A stretch of 64,000 bases of DNA from Halarsenatibacter silvermanii (GCF_900103135.1 NZ_FNGO01000009.1:1-64000); one strand, 5' to 3'. Numbered from the stretch's first letter, positions 53,712-62,681 are shown. The notes: a model not told the origin generated them from the sequence alone. Numbers and translations are program-made.

Positions 53712-53743
53712 ATTGTAGCATACTTCTGTTTGTATTTGCAAAC
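53712..53743 (-). promoter_or_regulatory. Promoter and palindromic operator of the Y-family polymerase
   Basis: On the minus strand TTGCAA (53736-53741) and TACAAT (53712-53717) are 18 bases apart. The inverted repeat GTTTGTATTTGCAAAC (53728-53743), a perfect 5-base-arm palindrome, covers the -35 box. It is placed as a LexA-type operator would be but does not match the GAACN4GTTC consensus. Confidence 0.6.
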
Positions 53744-53873
53744 TTGATTTCGCAAAGAGGCCCAAAAAATTAAGAAGAGATTCATATTTCCTTCATATTT
53801 GCCCACTATACTTCGAATTAGAAAGGACAGAGGGGAAAACAGAAAGCAAAATAAAAAGAGGAGTGATGAAATA

Positions 53874-54401
53874 ATGTCAAACAAAAAATCAACAGTTATA
53901 GCGGGAATAATGGTTCTGGCTCTGGTGCTGGCAGGCAGCTGGGCAGCTTCGGGGTATCAGCCTCCCGAACGACAGGCTCCGGCAGAGCTCGATGAGGAAC
54001 AGGCAGAACTTCAGCGGGATATCTGGAGAATGAATCAGCGTTTGGTCGCCCTCAATTATGAATATCAGGAAATTCTGCGGGAAGATGTCGATGAGGAGAG
54101 TCTGCTCGAACTTGAAGATGAGATCTTTGAGCTGCGGGATGAGCTCTTTCAGCTCAGAGAGGAATTCAGAAGCGAACGCCGACCGGAAAGAGAAGAATTT
54201 GAGACGGAAAGATACCGGGAGGATGAGCGCCGTTATCAACAGGATTCTTCTTTGAGATATGAATCTGGCGATACACGCAGAGATATGACCGATGATCATC
54301 ATCGCGGATCGCAGGATCACCGGGGAAGCCGGGGTCAGCCCGGATATCATCATAATCAGGGCTTTCAGAATAATTTTTGTCCCCGTCAGCCGCGGCGATG
54401 A
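53874..54401 (+). CDS. Small secreted coiled-coil protein with Arg/His-rich tail
   Basis: A 175-residue protein with a signal peptide (about residues 1-27, ending ASGYQP). Residues 40-105 are a charged coiled coil (LDEEQAELQRDIWRMNQRLV, ELEDEIFELRDELFQLREEF), recalling ZraP/Spy-like periplasmic proteins. The tail is unusual, rich in Arg, His, Asp and Gln (DDHHRGSQDHRGSRGQPGYH) and may bind metal. ATG 53874 follows AGAGGAGTGATGAAATA; the in-frame ATG 53799 has no site. Stands alone with a terminator after it. Function unknown. Confidence 0.75.
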   Translation: MSNKKSTVIAGIMVLALVLAGSWAASGYQPPERQAPAELDEEQAELQRDIWRMNQRLVALNYEYQEILREDVDEESLLELEDEIFELRDELFQLREEFRSERRPEREEFETERYREDERRYQQDSSLRYESGDTRRDMTDDHHRGSQDHRGSRGQPGYHHNQGFQNNFCPRQPRR

Positions 54402-54429
54402 AAAATCTATAACAGCAGAGCAAATAAGC

Positions 54430-54458
54430 GGTCGCCCTTTTTCAGGGGCGGCTTTTTT
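54430..54458 (+). terminator. Terminator of the secreted coiled-coil gene
   Basis: GTCGCCC TTTTTC AGGGGCGGC followed by TTTTTTTATG. Confidence 0.8.
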
Positions 54459-54585
54459 TATGTTCTTCTTGTTATCAGTTTGGAAGCGAAAGCAGGGAGG
54501 TCTCGACCGGCTGGAATAGAAGTAATTATAATATATCAGGGGAAATTGAATGCGGGCGAATAAAATAATCAGAGGAGATGTGATA

Positions 54586-55785
54586 TTGCTGATGGAGACT
54601 GAGCTGAAGAATGTGCTGACCGAACTGGAGCCGCAGATGGTGGAGATAAGAAGGGAGATACATCGCAATCCTGAGCTGGGATTTGAAGAGGAGGAGACCG
54701 CGGCTTTGATAGGCGAAACGCTGGCAGAACAGGGCATAGAAACTGAAACAGGAATAGCTAAAACCGGCCTGGTGGCGCTGGTAGGAGAGGAAGATTCTGA
54801 AGGACCGGTGGTAGGTATCAGGGCCGATATGGACGCTCTTTCTCTGAGCGAGCACTGCACCACCGATTACTGTTCGCGGGAAAAAGATAAGATGCACGCC
54901 TGCGGCCATGATGGCCATGTGGCGATAGCGCTGGGCACGGCGCTGGCGGCCGAGAGATTGAGCGAATATCTCCCCGGACAGATCAAGTTTATCTTCCAGC
55001 CGGCTGAAGAGGGGCCTGGAGGAGCTGAACCGATGATCTCCGAAGGCGTGCTGCAAAATCCGGATGTTGACTGTTTGCTGGCCCTGCACATCTGGGATAA
55101 GGCTGAGGCAGGAGAGATTGAGATAAAAAAAGGGCCTACCTTCGCAGCCATAGATGAATTTGATCTGGAACTCCGCGGTGCGAGCGCTCACGGAGCATGT
55201 CCTCACCACGGTAAGGATACTGTCGTCATAGCCAGCGAGATCATCCAGAAGCTGCAGAGTCTTGTCAGCAGGGAGGTGAATCCTGCTGCCGGATCGGTCA
55301 TCTCCATCGGAAAAATACTCGGCGGCGATCGCCGCAACATACTGGCTGGTTCTGTGGAAATGGAAGCGACGGTCAGGGCGCTGAGTGAGGAAGTTCGTGA
55401 CTTTTTGGAGAGAAGAATAGAAGAGATTATCTCGGGAACCTGTGCCCTCAACAACATCGATTATGATCTGGAATATAGACGATTATATCCGCCCCTTATC
55501 AACGATAAAGATCTGGCTGAGCTGGTGCGTCGAGAAGCCGAAAAAGTCGATAACGTCGAAAGAGTTCGGGTGGCCGAGCAGCCAACCATGGGCGGCGAAG
55601 ATTTTGCCTATTTTGCCCGGGAGCTTCCCGCTTTCATGTTTTGGCTGGGAGGACAAAATCCCGAAAAAGGCATCACAGCTCCCCTGCATAATCCCAACTT
55701 TGACTTCGATGAGAGCATCATGAAGTCGGGAGCTGAGGTTTTTCTGCGCTCGGCCCGAAAGTTGATGATGGATTGGCAGGATTGA
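54586..55785 (+). CDS. M20 family amidohydrolase (IAA-amino acid hydrolase type)
   Basis: A 399-residue metal hydrolase of the M20D group, acting on N-acyl amino acids or dipeptides. REIHRNPELGFEEEETAALI, GIRADMDALSL, KMHACGHDGHVAIALGTAL (metal His), FQPAEEGPGGAEPM and EQPTMGGEDFAYFA are all typical. I prefer TTG 54586, eight bases behind GAGGAG; ATG 54592 is possible. The terminator behind it is at 55832. No transporter adjoins. Confidence 0.94.
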   Translation: MLMETELKNVLTELEPQMVEIRREIHRNPELGFEEEETAALIGETLAEQGIETETGIAKTGLVALVGEEDSEGPVVGIRADMDALSLSEHCTTDYCSREKDKMHACGHDGHVAIALGTALAAERLSEYLPGQIKFIFQPAEEGPGGAEPMISEGVLQNPDVDCLLALHIWDKAEAGEIEIKKGPTFAAIDEFDLELRGASAHGACPHHGKDTVVIASEIIQKLQSLVSREVNPAAGSVISIGKILGGDRRNILAGSVEMEATVRALSEEVRDFLERRIEEIISGTCALNNIDYDLEYRRLYPPLINDKDLAELVRREAEKVDNVERVRVAEQPTMGGEDFAYFARELPAFMFWLGGQNPEKGITAPLHNPNFDFDESIMKSGAEVFLRSARKLMMDWQD

Positions 55786-55831
55786 TCCAGACCGGATTGA
55801 TCCAGACCGGAGGAATCTCTCTATAATGAGA

Positions 55832-55866
55832 ATCACCCCCTCTGCCCTGTCGGGGGAGGGGGTGAT
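55832..55866 (+). terminator. Terminator-like hairpin after the amidohydrolase
   Basis: ATCACCCCCTC and GAGGGGGTGAT pair around TGCCCTGTCGGG. The T-run follows only after ATTCTGGGGAG, so the strength is uncertain. Confidence 0.55.
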
Positions 55867-55985
55867 ATTCTGGGGAGTTTTTTTAAGCTTTCACTTTTTC
55901 TTGATCTTTTTCATCCACTTATTATTTTAGAAAAATGGTCAGGCAAAGTCAAGGTGGAACAAAATAATTTTTAATTTTGATAATA

Positions 55986-56308
55986 GGATCTTCTTGTCTT
56001 AAGTTGGCAAATGGGTGTGTCAAAAACCTCATTTGGTTGTACTGTAAGATATAAAGCTTCGTTCACAATGAAATTTTTCCTTGGCTTAAGTTAAGTTTTC
56101 GGCCAAAAAATTGCGCTCCCTTCGCGAGAGCTCGTCCCTGAGCTCACGCTCAGCCCGGCACATCCTGAGCCGGGGACACTATTTTTTGGCCATGGACTTA
56201 ACCTGAGTTGCGAAAAATTTCAAGTATCACTTTGCTTTATATCTTCCAGCCATTATTGTCATGATAGTGATCTTATACGATATCTATCAACTGATAACAA
56301 GAAGATTT
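55986..56308. mobile_element. MITE-like repeat, copy C, longest, with 8-base target duplication
   Basis: An element of 323 bases with ends GGATCTTCTTGTCTTAAGTT and AACTGATAACAAGAAGATTT. TGATAATA is present on both sides (55978-55985 and 56309-56316). The two halves are inverted repeats over about 100 bases: AAGATATAAAGC on the left with GCTTTATATCTT on the right, GTTTTCGGCCAAAAAAT with ATTTTTTGGCC. A GC-rich core with small hairpins (GAGCTCGTCCCTGAGCTC, CCCGGCACATCCTGAGCCGG) sits in the middle. No coding frame. It lies between the amidohydrolase and the amidase; the remaining gap to 56423 is empty. Confidence 0.9.
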
Positions 56309-56423
56309 TGATAATATTATCAGGTTTAGGCTATAAAAAAAGGAATTTTTTGGCCCGGGGCAGAATAAAGCAAAATAGGATCTTTGGGCTTATTGCCAGC
56401 CGATGTGAGAAGGAGATAAATTT

Positions 56424-57749
56424 ATGGAAAAATACATAAACAGCTGCCGGCTTAACTCTTTGAGTGATGGACTGAAAGAAGGAGAGGAGGATTTGTCGGA
56501 GATAATTGATGAAAGTCTGAATCGGATCGAAAATTGTGAGGAGAAAATCGAGGCGCTGCTGCCGGAGCAGAACCGAGAAAAAAGGCTGCGGCGTCAGGCC
56601 GATAAATTGCAGAGGCGGGCTGAAGCCGGGGAAGATTTGCCGCTTTATGGTGTTTTGACGGGAATAAAAGATATATTTCATCTGCAGGGCTTTTTCACCC
56701 GGGCCGGGTCCAGTCTGGATCCTGAACTTTTGACCGGTGAGGAAGGTTATATAGTCAAAAAGATTCGCCAGGCCGGAGGGCTGATGCTGGGGAAGACGGT
56801 GACCACCGAATTCGCCTATTTTGCTCCCGGGCCCACGCGCAATCCTCACAATTTCGATCACACTCCTGGCGGCTCGAGCAGCGGTTCGGCGGCCGCGGTG
56901 GCTGCGGGCTACTGTCCGCTGGCTCTGGGTACTCAGACCGTGGGCTCGATAATCCGTCCCGCCTCATACTGCGGGGTGGCTGGCTTCAAACCCACCTATG
57001 ATCGCATCCCGCGCGAGGGTCTTTTGCCGTTCTCCAGCTCCGCCGATCATATCGGTTTTTTTACCCGGGATGTAAGCGGTATGAGAAAAGCTTCCGCGGT
57101 GCTGGTGCCGGGCTGGGAGGAAGATAATGAGGATCTGGAGTATTCCCCGGGCGCAGAAAAGGGCAAAAAACCGGTGCTGGGGGTACCTGCTGATGCCTAT
57201 CTCGAACAGGCCGATAATGAGGGGCTGCGGAACTTTGCGGAGACGAAAAAAGAACTCGAACAGGCGGGTTATCCGATCAAAAAGACGGAGTCTCTGTCAG
57301 ATATAGCCGGGATCAACCGGGCTCATCGGCAGCTGGTAGCCTTTGAATTTGCCGAAGTTCACCGGGACTGGTATGAAGAATATTCGGACCATTATCGTCA
57401 GGGATCGATTCAGCTCATAGAAAAGGGGCGGGCGGTATCGAGCGCGGATTATCAGCGGGCTCAAAAGAGCCAGCAGCGGACGCGAAAAAATCTGCATGAG
57501 AAGATGAAGACAGCAGGAATAGATATCTGGATATCGCCGGCAGCCCCGGGACCGGCTCCTGAGGGGATCGATGATACCGGAAATCCGGTGATGAATCTGC
57601 CCTGGACTCATGCTGGTCTGCCCGCGATCTCGCTGCCGGCCGGAGGCAGCGATGAGGGGCTGCCGATGGGACTGCAGCTGGCTGGATATGCCGGCGGCGA
57701 TGAAAAGCTTCTGGCGTGGGCGGCAGATATAGAGAAGATCCTGTTATGA
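56424..57749 (+). CDS. Amidase family hydrolase (GatA/AtzF-like)
   Basis: A 441-residue amidase-signature enzyme. The catalytic triad is in place: Lys in LTGIKDIFHLQGFFTRAG, the cis-Ser in TPGGSSSGSAAAVAAGY and the nucleophilic Ser in LGTQTVGSIIRPASYCG (about residue 180). DGxxGFKPTYDRIPREG is typical. It is shorter than GatA by about 40 residues and lacks the neighbouring GatB/GatC genes, so a stand-alone amide hydrolase is more likely. ATG follows AGGAGATAAATTT. The stop is 47 bases before the ankyrin start. Confidence 0.9.
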   Translation: MEKYINSCRLNSLSDGLKEGEEDLSEIIDESLNRIENCEEKIEALLPEQNREKRLRRQADKLQRRAEAGEDLPLYGVLTGIKDIFHLQGFFTRAGSSLDPELLTGEEGYIVKKIRQAGGLMLGKTVTTEFAYFAPGPTRNPHNFDHTPGGSSSGSAAAVAAGYCPLALGTQTVGSIIRPASYCGVAGFKPTYDRIPREGLLPFSSSADHIGFFTRDVSGMRKASAVLVPGWEEDNEDLEYSPGAEKGKKPVLGVPADAYLEQADNEGLRNFAETKKELEQAGYPIKKTESLSDIAGINRAHRQLVAFEFAEVHRDWYEEYSDHYRQGSIQLIEKGRAVSSADYQRAQKSQQRTRKNLHEKMKTAGIDIWISPAAPGPAPEGIDDTGNPVMNLPWTHAGLPAISLPAGGSDEGLPMGLQLAGYAGGDEKLLAWAADIEKILL

Positions 57750-57796
57750 GAAAGCAGGACAGAGCTCAAAAAGAAAAAGGAGGAGGGGAGGAAACC

Positions 57797-59500
57797 ATGA
57801 TCAAAAAGGCAGCGATTTTTATGCTAATTTTTGGTTTTATCTTTGCGATGACAGCCCTGACAGCGGTTGTGGAAGCGGAATCAAATCTTCTGGAGCTGGT
57901 TAAGGAAGAAACTCCCGAAAAGATAGAGGAAGCTTTAAAAGATGGGGCTGATGTGAATCAAACCGACGATAGGGGGAAAACTCCCCTGATTGTGGCAGCA
58001 GCCCACAACAGCCGGCCGGAAGTTATCGATCTGCTGCTCGATTACGGAGCCCGGATGGAAAGAAGGGACAAAAACGGTCAAACCGCTCTCTACCATGCTG
58101 CCCGGCATAATCCTTCTCCTGAGGTTATGAGAAAAATTATCTGGCGGGGAGCTGCCGTCAATGTAACCAGCGATGCCGGCTATACGCCGCTTTTGCGCGC
58201 CGCTGAGCTGGGAGCTGAGAATAAAGTGGAAATTCTGATCAGCAGAGGGGCGGAAATCGATCGCCGCGGACCAAAAGGGGAGACAGCCCTTATGCTGCTT
58301 ATGGAAAATGACCCCTCCCCGGAGATTGTGCAAAGGCTTTTAAACGCGGGCGCTTCCCCCCGGCTCAGCGATGATCAGGGCAGGACTGCCCTGCACAGAG
58401 CCGCCGCCCGGGAACAGACAGATAATGCCAGGATGTTGATAGAGGCCGAAGCTTCCCCTGATCCCGGCGATCGGGAAGGGATTACACCCCTGATGCGGGC
58501 AGCAGCTAACAATGAGAGGACGGAGATGATCTCTCTTTTGCTGGCAGAAGGAGCAGAGCTGGAAAGCCGCTCTCGGACGGGCAAGACGCCTTTGATGAAA
58601 ACAGCGGCCGAAAATGAATCGGTGCGGGTGATGGAATATCTGCTGGCGGAGGGAGCTGAAGTTAATACATCCGATGAAGAGGGGCGGTCAGTTTTACATC
58701 ATCTCATCACCGGCCCGGCCGCCCGGCGAAAGCTGGCGGTGCTCATCGAAAAAAGCGATCCGGAGCTCAATGCGGCTGATAGAGAGGGAAATACTCCTCT
58801 GCATCTGGCCGTGGACAGAAAAGCTTCTGATTACGAGCTGATCGAAAAGCTTTTACAGGCGGGAGCCGATCCGAATATTCTGGACGGCAGGGGATACTCT
58901 CCTCTGATGATGCTGGCTGAGAGCAGCGACAGACCGGAACTATTTGAGCTTATGCTCAGGGCAGGGGCTGAACCCGACAAAACCGGATATCGCGACAAGA
59001 CCGCCCTGATGCTGGCCGCTGAAAACACCTCCAGTCAGGAGGTAATATTTGCTCTGCTGGAGGCCGGAGCCGAGGTGCCCCGCCAGGATGCCCGGGGCCG
59101 GAAGGTCGTCGATTATTTAGAGGGCAACGAAGCGCTTTTCAACACAGAAGCCTACTGGGAGCTGCAGTATATGGAACCGGAGGAGCGAGAACTCGAACCG
59201 ATGGAGTTCAAATCGAGAAGCTCGGCAACTTTGCGCGGACTGGCCCTGCCCTCGCTGGGCCATGCCTATGCTGACAGCTGGTGGCCTAAAGGAGCTCTTT
59301 TTCTGACCGGAGAGGCAGCAAGTCTGGGAATGGCGCTGACCCGGGATGACAGCAGCGATGCCCTGCCTTTTTATCTGGCTTTTGCGGCCTTAAAAGCCTG
59401 GGAAATTTACGATGTCAATCAGGAAGTTGGCGAACACAACCGGGAGGCGGAAGAGTACAACGAGCGGGTGGAGGAGTTTCACCAGCAATTTCAGGAATGA
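57797..59500 (+). CDS. Secreted ankyrin-repeat protein with C-terminal membrane domain
   Basis: A 567-residue protein. Residues 1-27 form a signal peptide (ending VEAESN). From about residue 45 to 430, twelve or so ankyrin repeats of about 33 residues occur, such as GKTPLIVAAAHNSRPEVIDL and GNTPLHLAVDRKASDYELIE. Residues 480-560 resemble the DUF5683-type membrane part, with LALPSLGHAYADSWWPKGAL and FALKAWEIYDVNQE. It is thus a periplasmic or surface-anchored scaffold that binds proteins. ATG 57797 follows AGGAGGGGAGGAAACC. Function unknown. Confidence 0.85.
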   Translation: MIKKAAIFMLIFGFIFAMTALTAVVEAESNLLELVKEETPEKIEEALKDGADVNQTDDRGKTPLIVAAAHNSRPEVIDLLLDYGARMERRDKNGQTALYHAARHNPSPEVMRKIIWRGAAVNVTSDAGYTPLLRAAELGAENKVEILISRGAEIDRRGPKGETALMLLMENDPSPEIVQRLLNAGASPRLSDDQGRTALHRAAAREQTDNARMLIEAEASPDPGDREGITPLMRAAANNERTEMISLLLAEGAELESRSRTGKTPLMKTAAENESVRVMEYLLAEGAEVNTSDEEGRSVLHHLITGPAARRKLAVLIEKSDPELNAADREGNTPLHLAVDRKASDYELIEKLLQAGADPNILDGRGYSPLMMLAESSDRPELFELMLRAGAEPDKTGYRDKTALMLAAENTSSQEVIFALLEAGAEVPRQDARGRKVVDYLEGNEALFNTEAYWELQYMEPEERELEPMEFKSRSSATLRGLALPSLGHAYADSWWPKGALFLTGEAASLGMALTRDDSSDALPFYLAFAALKAWEIYDVNQEVGEHNREAEEYNERVEEFHQQFQE

Positions 59501-59654
59501 AAGATAGAGAAAACAGTATAAAAATAGGGGTTTCGGGCAGGAAAATGGCATAGAATCTCAAAATTAGATATTGAGAAAGTACTAAAGAAGAGTTAAAAAG
59601 CTTAAGACCCAAAAAAATAATATGCAAAAATTAATATGCAAAAGTGCATTCAAA

Positions 59655-59826
59655 ATGCATTCAGGTGCCTCCGGTATAGCCGGAGGAGAATAGGGAATCA
59701 GGTTAAAAGCCTGAACGGGCCCGCCACTGTAACCGGTCAGGCCGGATTTTGTTCTGCCACTCGCTTTTAAAAGCGGGGAAGGCAAATCCGGATAAAGGCC
59801 GGAAGTCAGGAGACCTGCCTGATTGC
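59655..59826 (+). ncRNA. Cobalamin riboswitch
   Basis: The B12-riboswitch core is well conserved: GGTGCCTCCGG, GAATAGGGAATCAGG, GCCACTG in CCCGCCACTGTAACC, and the B12 box AAGTCAGGAGACCTGCC. Paired arms GGCCGGATTTTG and CAAATCCGGATAAAGGCC enclose the inner stem. It lies on the plus strand, upstream of the sugar-type binding protein and not of a recognised B12 gene. Flanking bases 59501-59654 hold nothing recognised. Confidence 0.95.
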
Positions 59827-59944
59827 TTTGCCTGCAGTTCCCCGATGGCAGGGAATGGTAGGTGAAGCCATTCAGAATTGACCGTGATTATTCGTGGTTA
59901 TTCGTTGTTAAAAGGCGGGTCTGTCTGGTATTTTCACCTCATCA

Positions 59945-59972
59945 CTCAACCTGTCGGGGTTGGGTTTTTTTA
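59945..59972 (+). terminator. Terminator in the cobalamin riboswitch leader
   Basis: CAACC TGTCGGG GGTTG followed by GGTTTTTTT. The stem is short, so control may be at initiation instead. Confidence 0.55.
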
Positions 59973-60053
59973 TTTGCCCTGAGATTTTTACATAACTGCA
60001 GCAGATAAAATATTGCAAAACTTTAAAACCAACTTAAAAATGGGGGATTAAAA

Positions 60054-61367
60054 ATGAAATGCAAAACGAGTATCTTTATGGTCTTTTTGCTGGTGTTTTC
60101 TCTGACGATTACGAGCTGTGCGGGCAGGGCAGCGGCTTCAGAAAATCCGCCGGAAAAGCCGGAAAAGCTCACCATCATCGGTGAATCCGGCATCGATGCC
60201 GAAGCCTATGAGGGAGTTTTGGCAGATTTTGCCGAGGAATACGGGATAGAAATCGAGTGGAGGGAGTATCCCTACGATGAACTCTGGGATCAGATAACCA
60301 CCAGCATCATGGCGGGAGATACTGTAGATCTCGTCCGGCTCAGTTCCTCCTGGCATGCTGAGCTGGGCGAGCTGGGAATGCTGATTCCTCTGGAGGAAAT
60401 TGCCGCCGAAACGGAGCTGGGAAAAGCTGCGGAGATTTATTTTGACAGCTCTCTAGAAGCTCTGCGCTCTCACGATCAATTGTGGGGGCTGCCCATAACG
60501 GCCGCCTCTTTGATGTTTATGTACAATGAGGATATGCTGCACGAACTCGGCTATGAATCCCCGCCGGCAACCTGGGAGGAGATGGTAGATATGTCCCAAA
60601 AGGCTATCGACGAAGGGCTGGCCGAGTACGGCTTTTTCCCCGGCTGGGTTTCCGCTCATGAAGACGGCATGGTCTGGTTTGATCTCATGCTCAAACTGCA
60701 CGACGGCAGCTGGATGAACGAGGACAAAACTGAATGGACATTCAACGATGAGGCCGGTGTCAAAGCTTTAACCTTTATGAAGGAGATGCTGGAAAAGGAA
60801 ATCGTGCCGCAGGCAGCTCTGGAGGTAAGCGACTGGGATAATTATCATCACTTCACCTCCGGAGAACAGCTTTTTGAGATCAACTGGGGATTTGTCTACG
60901 GGCCGGCGACCGATCCGGAGGCTTCGGAAATTTCTGACTCGGTGGGTATAGGTCTTATACCCGGCATAGAAAGAGAGAGCTATACTGTTTTAGGAGGAAA
61001 TGGCTATGCTGTTGCCGGCACTTCCCGCTCACCCGAATGGGCCTTTGAGCTTTTGCAGTACATGGCGGGCAAAGAGGGGGCCGCGGAATATCTGACCCAC
61101 CACGGCAGCGATGTTCCTGTGAAAAATTTTTACGAAGATCATCCCCAATTTCCCTCCGAAGAGTTTCCGCTGATGGAGCCTTACTCCGAACAGATTGAAT
61201 ATGCCGGGTTTCGTCCCAGCCGTTATCTGACCTGGTATTCCGAATTCAGAGATAATATCTTTACTCCTGTCATGCACGAAGCTCTGCTGGGAGAAAAGGA
61301 GATCGAAAAAGCTCTGGATGAGGCGCAAAAAGAAGCGCAAAAAAAGCTGGAAGCAGAAGGCTTATAA
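60054..61367 (+). CDS. Sugar-type ABC substrate-binding lipoprotein (family 1), orphan
   Basis: A 437-residue extracellular binding protein of the maltose/trehalose type. The signal ends in LTITSC, a lipobox, so it is anchored by Cys22. The mature part has KLTIIGESGIDAEAYEGVL, TTSIMAGDTVDLVRLSSSWHAEL, LWGLPITAASLMFMYNEDML and TPVMHEALLGEKEIEKALDEAQ in family order. It is controlled by the cobalamin riboswitch but no permease, ATPase or B12 gene adjoins. It might bind a cobalamin-related sugar moiety or a B12-dependent substrate; unknown. ATG follows a weak GGGGGATTAAAA. Confidence 0.9.
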   Translation: MKCKTSIFMVFLLVFSLTITSCAGRAAASENPPEKPEKLTIIGESGIDAEAYEGVLADFAEEYGIEIEWREYPYDELWDQITTSIMAGDTVDLVRLSSSWHAELGELGMLIPLEEIAAETELGKAAEIYFDSSLEALRSHDQLWGLPITAASLMFMYNEDMLHELGYESPPATWEEMVDMSQKAIDEGLAEYGFFPGWVSAHEDGMVWFDLMLKLHDGSWMNEDKTEWTFNDEAGVKALTFMKEMLEKEIVPQAALEVSDWDNYHHFTSGEQLFEINWGFVYGPATDPEASEISDSVGIGLIPGIERESYTVLGGNGYAVAGTSRSPEWAFELLQYMAGKEGAAEYLTHHGSDVPVKNFYEDHPQFPSEEFPLMEPYSEQIEYAGFRPSRYLTWYSEFRDNIFTPVMHEALLGEKEIEKALDEAQKEAQKKLEAEGL

Positions 61368-61385
61368 AAAAGCTTATAAATCGGA

Positions 61386-62681
61386 TCAGTCCCTGTACTG
61401 CAGGAAATAAAGCCGGCGGTAAAAATCATCATAGGTTATATTTGTCCGTCCTTTTCGGGGCTTAAAGTTTTCCCGCTGAATATCGAAGGCGGTGAAATTG
61501 TCCCGGTTGAGAAGCTTTTTCCAGTTCTCAATGCTGCCGGCTTTATCTTCCAGCTCCAGCAGGGTGTAATCATCGTTTTTAAAAGCCCTTATCCCTGCGC
61601 TGTGCTCATTCAGACTTTTTTGAGAGCCGGTAAGCTCTGTCAGCAGCTTTTGCAATTCAGCGCCGTCTTTAAGGCCGAAGCCTTTATCGATAAAGGCGAC
61701 GATCTCTGAGGCTTTTTCCTTGAGCTTATCGTCCCCGCCCAGCTGCCAGCTCTGCATTTTTCCGCCCGGACGCCCCAGGGCCAGATAGGTTATATCATCA
61801 TCGGTCGGCTCGCCCCTGTTAAAATCGTCAAAATCCTGTCTCAGCGCCTCTCTTAAAAAGGGAGCGGGCAGATTCCTGCAGTCGTTTAAAACTTTTTCCA
61901 GCCGATCATCATAGTACATCTCTCCCTCCCGGTGCTGTTCCAGCAGACCGTCGGTGGTCAAAAGAAGAGTATCGTTTTTCTCCAGGGTGATCTGCTTTAA
62001 GGGCCGGACGTCTTTTTGCAGGCCGAGCCCGGTCGAGATGGGCAGGCCGCCCGTGGGTATCTCTTCTGTATTTTTCTGCGGACTGATACGGAAGACAGGA
62101 AAATGCAGGCCGCCTGTGGTGTAAGAAAGGGTATAATTGTTGAGATCCAGCCGACCCAAAAAAAGGCAGACTAGATAATCGTCCGGAAAGCCCTCTTCCT
62201 GATACCGATGATCGATGAAATTCATCAGCTCTGCTGTAGATACTTTTTCGCCGGGATTATGCCGCAGCCTGAAATAGCTTTCGATAGCATCGTTGACGAA
62301 TATGGAAAGCAGGGTGCTGTCTATGCCGTGTCCGGAGACGTCGAAATAATAGATCAGATACTGGTTTAAGAGCGAGCTCATGGCCCCGTGATCGATTTGA
62401 AATACATTGTAATAATCGCCGCCGGTGTATTCAGCCGGGCGATAATAGGTATTGATAAATAGATCTTCGGGCTGAGGGATATTATCAGGCAGCAGCCTCT
62501 GGTGGATGCGGCGGGCTTTGGTCAGCTTATTGTCCAGCTCTTCTTCAAGCCCGGCTATTTCGTTATTCTGAGATTCAATCTGCTGCTGATGAGTTTTGAC
62601 CTTCCTGTTTAGTCTATAAAACAATATCGCCAGCAAGATAGCTGCCGCGGTGAGCAGAGAATAAATCGCCACGAACTTCAC
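61386..62681 (-). CDS. Membrane-anchored SpoIIE/RsbU-type PP2C phosphatase
   Basis: A 431-residue protein. One membrane helix (about residues 3-22) and a coiled coil precede a SpoIIE/RsbU phosphatase domain (about 65-310), with GGDYYNVFQI, FDVSGHGIDSTLL, TLLLTTDGLLEQ and TDDDITYLAL carrying the metal residues. The last 115 residues are a separate part, perhaps a degenerate anti-sigma kinase fold (HATPase-like), with no clear motif. Such proteins dephosphorylate anti-anti-sigma factors. GTG overlaps the upstream gene by four bases, so expression is coupled to the ferritin-like protein. Confidence 0.85.
   Translation of the reverse strand: MKFVAIYSLLTAAAILLAILFYRLNRKVKTHQQQIESQNNEIAGLEEELDNKLTKARRIHQRLLPDNIPQPEDLFINTYYRPAEYTGGDYYNVFQIDHGAMSSLLNQYLIYYFDVSGHGIDSTLLSIFVNDAIESYFRLRHNPGEKVSTAELMNFIDHRYQEEGFPDDYLVCLFLGRLDLNNYTLSYTTGGLHFPVFRISPQKNTEEIPTGGLPISTGLGLQKDVRPLKQITLEKNDTLLLTTDGLLEQHREGEMYYDDRLEKVLNDCRNLPAPFLREALRQDFDDFNRGEPTDDDITYLALGRPGGKMQSWQLGGDDKLKEKASEIVAFIDKGFGLKDGAELQKLLTELTGSQKSLNEHSAGIRAFKNDDYTLLELEDKAGSIENWKKLLNRDNFTAFDIQRENFKPRKGRTNITYDDFYRRLYFLQYRD

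Noticed and set aside
53889-54863. 324-codon minus-strand frame
   Set aside because: It is low-complexity, Ser/Phe/Ile rich and runs under two good plus-strand genes.
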